The notes under the pieces were generated by a model that saw only the letters and a program-made list of their open reading frames with translations, was not told where the DNA came from and made no database searches. 64,000 nucleotides of DNA. It comes from Taxillus chinensis (lineage: Eukaryota; Streptophyta; Magnoliopsida; Santalales; Loranthaceae). Position numbers and translations under genes: made by a program. This document shows, one piece after another, positions 40,901 to 47,238 of this stretch. How positions within the stretch are numbered: position 1 is the first letter of the stretch; each line of letters opens with the position of its first letter. The stretch spans positions 5,866,062 to 5,930,061 of the forward strand of contig CM042085.1 of the NCBI GenBank assembly GCA_023512835.1, written 5' to 3'.

Positions 40901-43900
40901 CTCTAAAATCCCCAAGAATCTATCCATAGGTCCCCTATTCATTCTTTGAGTAACACCATCACTACTTGAACCTCTCACAGACCCACTGTTCAATGTTGTG
41001 CACCTGTCAATAATCTCCTCTTTAGCTAGTTGATTTAATTTTTTTGACTTCTCCGAATCATCAAAAAAAATTTCATTTCATCTCTAACTTCTGCTTGAAC
41101 TTTTGGACATGGGGCAACATTACCCCTTTTACCTGCAAGATGTTCCTTCAATCTAAATACACCCCCTTTTATTTCCTTTTCACAAAATTTGCATCGAATA
41201 TACTTATATCCTTTTTTTTTATCTTTCTCAATTTCAATCCCATACTTCCAAGCTGGATCTTTTTTTTGATTACTTGCCATTACACCACAAATGGAAGTAT
41301 GCTCAATGATCAACAACAATAAACAATACTGCAATTTGAATAATTAAACATAAAAACTAATATTAATGTTATTAATATATAACATAATGTTAATTAAATA
41401 AAAACAATTAGAAAAATATATATTAAGTATAATATATACTCACAGCCACACAGACAGACGCGAGAAGTGACAGAATCGGGCGAGAGGGAAAGACAGACGC
41501 GACGCGAGGCACGGCGAGTCTGCGTCGAGGCTCGCGAGACTGCGTCGACGGGAGGCTTGGCGAGGCTATGTCGAGCTCGGCGAGACTGTCTCGACGCAAG
41601 TAGAGGCTAGGCGAAGCTCGGCGAGGCTGCGTCGATGCGAGGCGAGGCTTGGCGAGGCTGTGTCGAGGCACAGCGCGGCGAGGGACAGATCGTCGATGAC
41701 GATTGCAGCGATCGTCGGTCGAGGCGGCTGCGTCGGGTACTGAGGTAGGGTTGCGTCGCGAATGAAATGGTACGGTTTTTATACGTTGTTTTTTTTTATT
41801 TAAAAAAATAAAGTCGCCCGCCTCACCCCGTTCCATGTGTGAGGCGGGCGTACAGATGGTGAGGCGGCCGCCTCACCCGACCAGAACGGCCGGCGAGTGT
41901 TCGCCGGCTCAGAGCGGCCGCCTCCGTACGGTCGGCTACTGAGGCGCCGAGGCGCCGTACAGAGACGGTGCCTCTGTACGTATTTTCAAACAATGCTCCA
42001 AATAAAGCCTCTCTTCATACACATTTATACTTTTTGCAGTATTATAATCAATGATATAAATTTTAAAGTAATTAATGTGTTAAATGAACACCTATCACAT
42101 TTTACAAGTAATTTCTTTAACTACAAAGGGCAACAATCTTCACGTCAAAAAACATGATTAATGTTATGAAAATATCACTATAAATGTGAGAGCAATAAGA
42201 GATGTCTGAGAATATAGTAGCCCAGCACCACTTCCCAACGTACAAAAAAAATTCCAAAGAACAAATCAGGCACTGCCATCAGTCCCAATATTACTCATAA
42301 ATTAATGGTGATCCATTTCAAGTTGGGCTAAGCGCACACATGCACGTCACAGGTCTTGTCTAGCATCACACTCTGGTGTGCTTGAGTTCCTTCTTTACCA
42401 GAAACATACTGGCTAGCGCAGCATACATACAGGAAAGACTATCCGCTACAATATGTAGCCAATATGAGAAATATCAATCCTTCAAACTAGGTCCAAATAT
42501 CAAAATTTAAAATTATTTTTCAATTATACAAAAAATATAGAATGAATTTTCACTGCCAAAATGCCAGTTAGCTGCAGAAGACTGCACCAAAGTGCTTTTG
42601 GTGATGAAACTCATTTGGCTTTGCTCTAACTTTCCAAGCAGGTAGAGATTCTGCTGGATTTCAAACTGCAGACTTAAGCCATTGGGCAGCAGTGCTTCAG
42701 TGGATGTATTGGATCATGAATAAGAAATATTTTTTGCTTTTATTTCAGTGCAGGTAAATTTCCCTGAAGTTGAATAGTTCTTTTGTCTTTACTAGTTTAG
42801 TAGTTCATCACTAGTGTAAGCTTTTCTTTCTGTTTCAACAAAAAAAATCCTCTTGCTTATGTAACAAAACCTTCCTAATGAGTATTCAAACATTGGACAT
42901 CAAGAAGGTAGACTAGATGCTGAGTATCCTCACATACGCCATGATCAAATAGTATGAGGCTATGAGCAAAACAAAATGAATATAAAACAAACTAACTTTA
43001 ATACATTGAAAGAATCACATATAGTAGTTGCTTGGTTCTATTTTTTGTGATATGGCATGTTTAGTTTGTCATATTTTAATTTTGCAAAATCAACCTTTGT
43101 GGCTCAAAACTTGGTTTTGCAAATGCGGGGAGTGATATATTTGCCAAAACCTGATTTCAATCACTTTAAAAAACCAATTTTTGAATAAGGTCCATGAAAC
43201 TAGAAAACTGGAATATCATATATAAATACAATTCAGACTAACCTCATGAGGATCAAAATAAGTTCGAACTAATAGATGCTCTAGCCGCAGATATCTTTCA
43301 GGTTGCTCTTGCTTCATGACACCCATTGCATGAGTTTGCCTCAAGATAGCACGTGCAGTATCCAGCTCACGAAGTTCGATCATCTCCAAAACAATCTAAA
43401 AAAGGACAATAAGCATGCCCATCTAGCTAAGAAGTTGAATCATCCCATTTATAAATGAAAGGCTATTTTATCACAGAACTGTTAATTCAGAAACATGTGT
43501 ACATTAAGGTCTATAACTTCTTTAACAAATCCACTACAATGAAAGGCTCTTTTATCAAAGCTCAGCTGTTTCAGAAACATTTTCGTTAAGGTCTAGTTAG
43601 GGTTGTGAGAATTGGGTTGCTACATTTGGAATATGTGAAAAAGTGCAACAGAACCCTACTCGATGGATTGGAAACTTCAAAGTAAAGAGAAAACATGTCA
43701 ACTTTTTAAATTTTTAAAATCTTAGGTTTCTCCCCTTGCATGATTTCTATGACTATCCACTTTTGTAGTTCCTTTTTGTTTGTGCTTTTTATTTGAAAGC
43801 ATAATTGTTATTATTTTGGTCCTCTTCTGTCATAAGTACTTCTCAAGATTAATATGCACAATATAAGGAACTTCATGGGAAAAAAACTGAAGCTGTGTAT

Positions 43901-45065
43901 TACTCACTTTCATAACTTCCTTAAACAGGGACAACCGATTCTACCAAAGAGGGAATCTTCATTATATTTTGCCTACAATGAGTTAGATCAAACCACAATA
44001 CTGCATTCTAAAGCTTAAACCAGCTAAATTGACAGGCTTAACCAGATGAAACACGACTCCTACGCCAAATTATGTTTTATACTTTTATATATTCAACTGT
44101 GAGTAATTGCATCCATGTTTTTTTCCCATAACTCTAACTCCAAACTGAGGAGTGGAAATATGAAAAACCTATGAATACCCAGAAAATGATATGTAAATTT
44201 AATTCAGAATTCATTTACTGGTGCCTGAGTTCATAGAAAGCCATTTGATTGATAAATTCATTATCCTCTGGTGTTCAATCTATAACTTCTTTTTTTAAAA
44301 ATATCCAAAGGTATCAGCCCCACCTTTGATGGGCACTAATTCCTTTGGACCATAGAAAATTTTTTGTTCTTTGTATAACTATTTTAACTGCTAAATACTA
44401 AACATATTAGTGGCCCTATGGTGTTTCTTCCTTTGCATAACTAATGTACAGCTAAATACTGAAAAGATTAGTGCCGAATAGCTATCCAATCAGGTACATG
44501 CTACCAACCATCAGCCAATCAGGTGGGCATTCCAATAACAAGCTAAAAAGTAGGCTTCCACAGAAGAAGGCTCCCGAATGGCGAGTTAGGGCAACATCGA
44601 TACATATGAAATATAAAGAGTCACTGTTATCGTTTATCGGAGTAAGTTTCACTCTAGCTGCACCAACCTGCTCATACAAATCCTCCAGTTTCTTTCTGGG
44701 CAGCTTGAGTTGCGTCACCTGAGGCAGGATAGCGTCCCATCTCCCGCCATTGATGTCGGCGATGAATGTTTCGAGGCTGTCCACCGTGTTCAAGGAGACG
44801 TGGCACTCGCTCTGCAGCATCTTGAAAGATTCATGGAGAGAGTTCTCTTTGCAAAATTGAAGAATAATCTTAATGACACTGCAACGACATTAGTATCAGC
44901 ATTAGGGCATGACCAAACAGACGATTTCTGGGTTTCGTACGCTAATTCACAGGACAAAACAAAGGCATGGGAATGCATTTCTAGGGTTGAATGGTAGAGA
45001 GAGAGAATGACAAGGATTGATTCGAAGTGAACTTACTCGCGGGCTTCGATTTCTAGGGTAGCCAT
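16939..45065 (-). CDS. SMU1: SMU1: LisH/CTLH/WD40 splicing factor, complete 16-exon gene
   Basis: SMU1 is a nuclear spliceosome-associated protein that acts with RED/SMU2 in splice-site choice. Reading the - strand, exons are 45037-45065, 44668-44878, 43243-43395, 36871-36919, 36305-36388, 35976-36079, 31965-32051, 31826-31879, 28871-28966, 27668-27795, 24480-24606, 24220-24279, 24004-24111, 23209-23309, 17486-17537 and 16939-17040. All introns are GT-AG and phases join exactly, giving 514 residues and a TGA. This is close to the roughly 510 of plant and animal SMU1. Domains: LisH (about 8-35), CTLH (about 38-92, [13 protein letters not shown]), a conserved central segment with [15 protein letters not shown] (about 163-176), then WD repeats from about 211 ([18 protein letters not shown], then [22 protein letters not shown]) to a C-terminal TMKLWKP. 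The start ATG has a favourable GCC-ATG-GC context. No frameshift or internal stop was found. Introns 3, 6, 8, 10 and 14 are 2.9-6.3 kb and full of transposons. Confidence 0.95.
18395..19330 (+). pseudogene. Ty1-copia reverse transcriptase and RNase H relic
   Basis: A heavily broken copia pol lies antisense in a SMU1 intron. At 18,440-18,560, pieces resemble the RT start (AIEEEIDGL, then W-x-L/E-x-[13 protein letters not shown]). At 18,575-18,740, [17 protein letters not shown] and [14 protein letters not shown] match the D-V-K-N-A-F-L-x-G and LxKALYGLKQSPRAW motifs. At 18,975-19,290 an RNase H remnant survives in shifted frames. A purine-rich AATTTGAGGGGATTA at about 19,320 looks like its polypurine tract. 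Several stops and frameshifts make it inactive. Confidence 0.7.
19775..22690 (+). mobile_element. Internally deleted Ty1-copia element with two LTR-like repeats
   Basis: Two direct repeats of at least 110-130 bp share TTAATTAGCTATCATATATT, GTAGTTTCCTAAAT and TAATTGT-TATATATATATG. They lie at about 19,780-19,885 and 22,530-22,645 in the same orientation, 2.75 kb apart, with a copia RNase H end (21,760-22,224) just before the second. After the stop, TTGAGGGGGAGTG is a typical copia polypurine tract and the 3' LTR would begin TGTGAAACG at about 22,232. Sequence after the first repeat (20,020-20,330) has the GC-richer look of a leader. Most of gag, integrase and RT is missing, and the copies differ noticeably, so this is an old element. 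Confidence 0.6.
21682..22224 (+). pseudogene. Ty1-copia RNase H domain, C-terminal fragment
   Basis: This is the best preserved copia fragment. It contains [54 protein letters not shown], the [12 protein letters not shown] block, [20 protein letters not shown] and a degenerate L-V-D-I-F-M-K-P-L end. These are the hallmark RNase H motifs of copia pol. The frame is open over 180 codons but lacks everything upstream. The Asp of the D-W motif and the E of AEGEYRA are present. It is antisense to the host SMU1 gene. Confidence 0.85.
24795..26040 (-). pseudogene. LINE (L1-type) ORF2 3' fragment
   Basis: Read on the - strand, broken frames match the late ORF2 region of plant L1-type LINEs. A stretch like the post-RT region comes first ([19 protein letters not shown] near 25,520). 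It is followed by an HIDHLLHC remnant of the C-terminal Cys/His region, then [20 protein letters not shown] and [20 protein letters not shown] at about 25,040-24,930, equivalent to the usual W-x-I-W-x-E-R-N-x-R-x-F-E. Many stops and frameshifts are present. It is in sense orientation relative to SMU1. Confidence 0.6.
26270..26480 (+). other. Possible retrotransposon gag-like coiled-coil fragment
   Basis: One frame reads [20 protein letters not shown], then (after a stop) [18 protein letters not shown] and a Gly-rich segment. The Lys/Gln-rich helix resembles the start of some LTR-retrotransposon gag proteins, but the match is weak and short. Confidence 0.3.
26480..27610 (+). pseudogene. LINE ORF2 endonuclease-RT fragment
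   Basis: The + strand frames give the end of the endonuclease domain ([48 protein letters not shown]), then the linker [15 protein letters not shown]. The early RT follows: [34 protein letters not shown], and [19 protein letters not shown]. These line up in order with plant L1-type LINE ORF2, with stops and frame changes. The fragment ends shortly before SMU1 exon 10 and is antisense to the gene. Confidence 0.8.
28411..28629. mobile_element. MITE with GTTTGGTTA inverted termini
   Basis: The left end ATACGTTTGGTTACC and the right end (read inward) TTATGTTTGGTTATC are followed on both sides by similar TTGTTTTCT/TATTTTCT sequence. The interior is AT-rich with no coding. The element sits in SMU1 intron 9. 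Superfamily and exact target duplication are unclear. Confidence 0.55.
29146..29880 (+). pseudogene. Ty1-copia 5' fragment: LTR, primer site region and gag-pre-integrase
   Basis: A probable LTR starts TGTTGATTAATATC at about 29,146 and ends near 29,405, followed by GTATCATGTTAGAGCCATG, a decayed version of the usual TGGTATCAGAGC initiator-Met primer-site region. After a short leader, a frame reads [10 protein letters not shown], then [18 protein letters not shown] and [20 protein letters not shown]. This matches the gag-pre-integrase domain (H-x-R-L-G-H-P-S, C-x-x-C-K/H). Most of gag and the rest of pol are absent. The fragment ends in an A-rich run. Confidence 0.75.
30306..30830 (-). pseudogene. 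LINE ORF2 endonuclease fragment
   Basis: The - strand frames resemble the LINE endonuclease end. Sequence in the CEGPWVVGGDFN position lies near 30,720. [13 protein letters not shown] segment follows near 30,515, then [14 protein letters not shown] residues and RPNTG before 30,380. Frames are interrupted by stops. It is sense to SMU1 and in the same intron as the copia fragment. Confidence 0.55.
32052..35975 (-). other. SMU1 intron 6 (3.9 kb) dominated by a LINE
   Basis: This intron lies between exon 6 (ending CACACAATCAAG, donor GTAAG) and exon 7. Most of it is a 5'-truncated LINE in sense orientation. The part at 35,440-35,800 has long open frames in both directions without recognised motifs. 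Confidence 0.85.
32620..35440 (-). pseudogene. LINE (L1-type) ORF2, linker through C-terminus, degenerate
   Basis: The - strand shows plant L1-type ORF2 segments in order. First is the linker ([20 protein letters not shown] near 35,215-35,150). Next comes [14 protein letters not shown] and [17 protein letters not shown] near 35,060-34,930, then CKMDLEKAY near 34,540, the DLEKAYDHVNW equivalent. RT end sequence follows near 34,360-34,150. After it comes a K-Y-L-G-L-P-L-G region near 34,080 and a [14 protein letters not shown] region near 33,960. A Cys/His C-terminal motif ([11 protein letters not shown]) lies near 33,080. Stops and frameshifts are scattered. Past 32,620 a CAACAACAA-rich tail with CCCAAGTATTGGGATCAGC occurs near 32,480-32,550. 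Confidence 0.75.
36985..38050 (+). pseudogene. LINE ORF2 3' end with A-rich tail
   Basis: The + strand frames read [38 protein letters not shown], then remnants of the C-terminal domain and [15 protein letters not shown] near 37,810-37,850. They end at an A-rich tail at 38,040-38,048. This is the typical order of a plant L1-type LINE 3' end, truncated at the 5' side. It is in SMU1 intron 3, antisense to the gene. Confidence 0.8.
38751..41280 (-). pseudogene. hAT transposase (BED zinc finger, DUF659, hATC), lightly damaged
   Basis: The start [14 protein letters not shown] is at 41,280. A BED-type zinc finger follows ([20 protein letters not shown], then H/C residues to about 41,100). The DUF659 region at 40,830-40,375 reads [20 protein letters not shown] to [16 protein letters not shown]. 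Next come [19 protein letters not shown] (about 40,340), [20 protein letters not shown] and a hATC dimerisation region ([10 protein letters not shown], then after an intron [14 protein letters not shown] near 39,220). A last short acidic exon ends DDTLFN and a stop at 38,751-38,753. It has one in-frame TAA at 40,372-40,374. Two apparent frameshifts lie in homopolymers, near 41,064-41,071 (eight T) and 40,852-40,859 (A-run). Otherwise the coding is intact. Confidence 0.88.
41500..41690. repeat. GC-rich GCGAGGCT-type repeat array inside the hAT element
   Basis: Imperfect repeats built on GGCGAGGCT-GTGTCGA recur about every 20-30 bp. They lie between the transposase start and the element's right end. 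They could be subterminal protein-binding repeats or a transposase promoter/leader. An open frame runs through it on the - strand (41,423-41,836), but the repeats alone explain that. Confidence 0.6.
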
Positions 45066-45287
45066 GGCTCGGTCGTGAACCCTAAATGAGAGGCGAGAAA
45101 GGCGGAGGAGTAAACTTGAGGCTGTTGGCCGGAGGCAGGCGTCGAAGGTGGAGTGTGTCGACGGTGGCGGCAGTGCGTGAGTCGTCGCTGCGAGTAATAG
45201 AGTATAGTATCCATATCTATTTTTATTATTTAGTTTTATTATATTTTATATATAATAATAAATTAAGTGTACCCACTCAAATGATTT
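45066..45287 (-). promoter_or_regulatory. SMU1 5' UTR / promoter region
   Basis: Sequence directly upstream of the SMU1 start is GC-richer to about 45,190 (TCGTCGCTGC, GCCGGAGG words) and then AT-rich. I see no clear TATA box, as is usual for constitutively expressed housekeeping genes. Assignment is by position only. Confidence 0.4.
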
Positions 45288-45400
45288 TGCGGTTGCTCCA
45301 TTGGTTGAAGCTCTTCCATTTTCCCTGCATGCCCGGGTTTGAACCGCCCAGGAGTCATTTTTTTATTTTTGCATTATTTATTTACAGTATATTATTTAGC
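45288..45400 (+). repeat. tRNA-derived SINE-like head
   Basis: GGTTGCTCCATTGGTTGAAGC resembles a tRNA A box (T-GC-C--TTGG). GGGTTTGAACC, about 45 bp downstream, resembles a B box (GGTTCRAAYCC). The segment ends in a T-rich stretch. It does not fold as a normal tRNA with a usable anticodon arm, so a SINE or tRNA relic is more likely than a functional tRNA. Confidence 0.45.
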
Positions 45401-45839
45401 CCTACATAGGAAAAATGGAAACGAAATCCCAGTTTCATTTCCACTACATCGAGGAAATGGTCTCTCCTCGCCCAACCCGGATATCCGACTTTTAATCTGG
45501 AATGAGAGGGATAGGAATATGGATGTGGATACAAATGCTAATTTTAAGGCTAAAATTCAAATTTTCACCCCTAGTCCAAGGTCCTTGTGTGGCCTGGTGC
45601 TAATTAATAAGCAAGGCAGTGAGAGTGGGTTGCATTACAATGATGACATGAAACAGCTACAAAACAAAGGTAATAATAAACGATGATGCTCTGGTAAAAA
45701 TGGAAGTCCTCCCAACTTGGGTTAATAACAAGAGTTTAATTTGGGGTTGAAGAACTTGAATGGACTGGTTGTGCAAGCCTGCGTTTGGTTTAGGTGATGG
45801 TATCCCTCTGGTATGGCGGGTTCCTTTCAGTTGTTGGAT

Positions 45840-46195
45840 TCTTGGACCAGTGCCCATACCATCTGTTAGCTCTTTAAATTTTTGTCTGCGGAGTTGAAAT
45901 GGGTGTTTATAAGGGTTTATGGATCTAGTGAGAGGGCTGTGACCGGGCAGTTCTCCGTGGAATGATCTCTGAGTTATTCACGGCAACTAGGTTCAACCTA
46001 ACTGGGTCGTGTTAGGCGGCAACTTTTGATGCTGTTCTAACCTATAATGAGTGGAGGGAAACTCACGCAATCATGGACTGTATGCAGGAATTCAATGATC
46101 TGTCCATGGTGAATCTCCCTCCCTAAGGTGGTTGTTATATGTGGCAGAAGAGTAAAGTTGTGGCGACAATGTTTTAGACTGATCATTTCCAATAC
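45840..46195 (+). pseudogene. LINE endonuclease fragment
   Basis: The frame around 46,085-46,190 gives EFNDLSMVNLPP, then GGCYMWQKSKVVATMF and TDHF, the LINE endonuclease end. Nucleotides 46,092-46,192 are closely similar to 26,504-26,605 in the other LINE fragment, so both derive from one family. It breaks off abruptly after GACTGATCATTTC. Confidence 0.65.
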
Positions 46196-46895
46196 TGTTT
46201 TTCTTGTTTTGTTTTATTTTGTTATCTCTTAAATAACATCAAAATATGTTTTGTTGTCGTGTTTGTTATTTTCTTTTCATTTTAACTTTTTTTTAATGTT
46301 ATTTTGCTTTTTTTTTTTAAACTAAAACACAAAAATACATATTTTTTTAATATAAACATCAACTCTCTTATTCATATATTTTATTTTTAACATACAACAC
46401 TAAGTTATTCACACCATTACAAAGCATTATCCTGAATTTTTAAGTAACTCTCCTTATTCACTCGGTGATAATAAAAGATCGGATTAAATAACCAATCACA
46501 CAAAATAATTAAATGAAGCATCCGCGTCACAATTACTATTCAAAAGTCATTCTCATTAATTAAAGCTATTGAAACCCCATACAAACTTTAATTAAAACTA
46601 AAATTTATATCAACATACCTCCTTGTGGGGTTACATTAGTTCTATTATAATAAAAATGAAAAACAATAAAACATAAACTTTGAAGGCCCTCCACATGTTT
46701 CACTAACCTCTATTAGAAAAAACATATACTAAATAATTTAAAAACACAAATCAAATAACTATAAGACTTCATTAAATTATATGGTGGATTAGATAGTATA
46801 AATCTTAGCAGAAGGTGAGTTAGTGAAAAAAGACATAAAAAATGAAAAGTCATTTGTTTCAAATTAAATTTATGATCGAGTAAACTAGATTGAAT

Positions 46896-46947
46896 TTTTT
46901 TTGGGGGGGGGGGGTTTTTTTTTTTTTTTTTTTTTTTTTTTTGTGGT

Positions 46948-46989
<42 letters not shown>

Positions 46990-47022
46990 TGGGGGGGGGG
47001 GGGTTTTTTTTTGGGGTTTTTT

Positions 47023-47071
<49 letters not shown>

Positions 47072-47088
47072 GGGGGGGGGGGTGGGTT
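46896..47088. repeat. Abnormal G/T homopolymer tract
   Basis: Nearly 200 bases consist almost only of alternating long runs of G and T, including G runs over 20 and T runs over 30. This is unlike any element class I know and may be a sequencing or assembly artefact at a low-complexity site. Open frames across it encode only Gly/Phe or Pro/Lys runs and are not genes. Confidence 0.9.
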
Positions 47089-47160
47089 TTCCCCCTTGGG
47101 GGGCTCCACAAACTTCGGCGCCCGCCTTTTTTTTTAGCGTTAGCCTAATAAAAATTACAA

Positions 47161-47162
<2 letters not shown>

Positions 47163-47235
<73 letters not shown>
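47163..47235. repeat. Compound (CT)n(TA)n microsatellite
   Basis: About 38 bases of CT repeats are followed by about 30 bases of TA repeats, close to the G/T homopolymer tract. Confidence 0.95.

Positions 47236-47238
<3 letters not shown>

Larger units (their letters stand above)
38451..41995 (-). mobile_element. Near-complete hAT transposon, 3,545 bp, with 8-bp TSD
   Basis: An exact 8-bp direct repeat CTCCAAAT (38,443-38,450 and 41,996-42,003) flanks the element. Its termini are inverted: CAAGGTTCAAAAATACG on the left and CATTGTTTGAAAATACG read inward from the right. The subterminal 80-150 bp at both ends are dense in GTACGG/CCGTAC and GGCGCCTCAG/CTGAGGCGCC words, plausible transposase-binding repeats. 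A GC-rich block with GCGAGGCT repeats (41,500-41,690) lies upstream of the transposase start. The transposase is on the - strand, the same sense as the host SMU1 gene. The perfect target duplication and well-preserved coding indicate a fairly recent insertion. Confidence 0.93.
36920..43242 (-). other. SMU1 intron 3 (6.3 kb) hosting LINE and complete hAT
   Basis: The largest intron lies between exon 3 (ending TTTGATCCTCATGAG) and the 49-bp exon 4. It contains the LINE end at 36,985-38,050 and the hAT element at 38,451-41,995. The 42,004-43,242 part has no recognisable feature. Confidence 0.85.

Noticed and set aside
41423..41836. 137-residue Arg/Ser/Pro-rich open frame
   Set aside because: It lies in the GC-rich repeat block of the hAT element, and the repeats explain the open frame.
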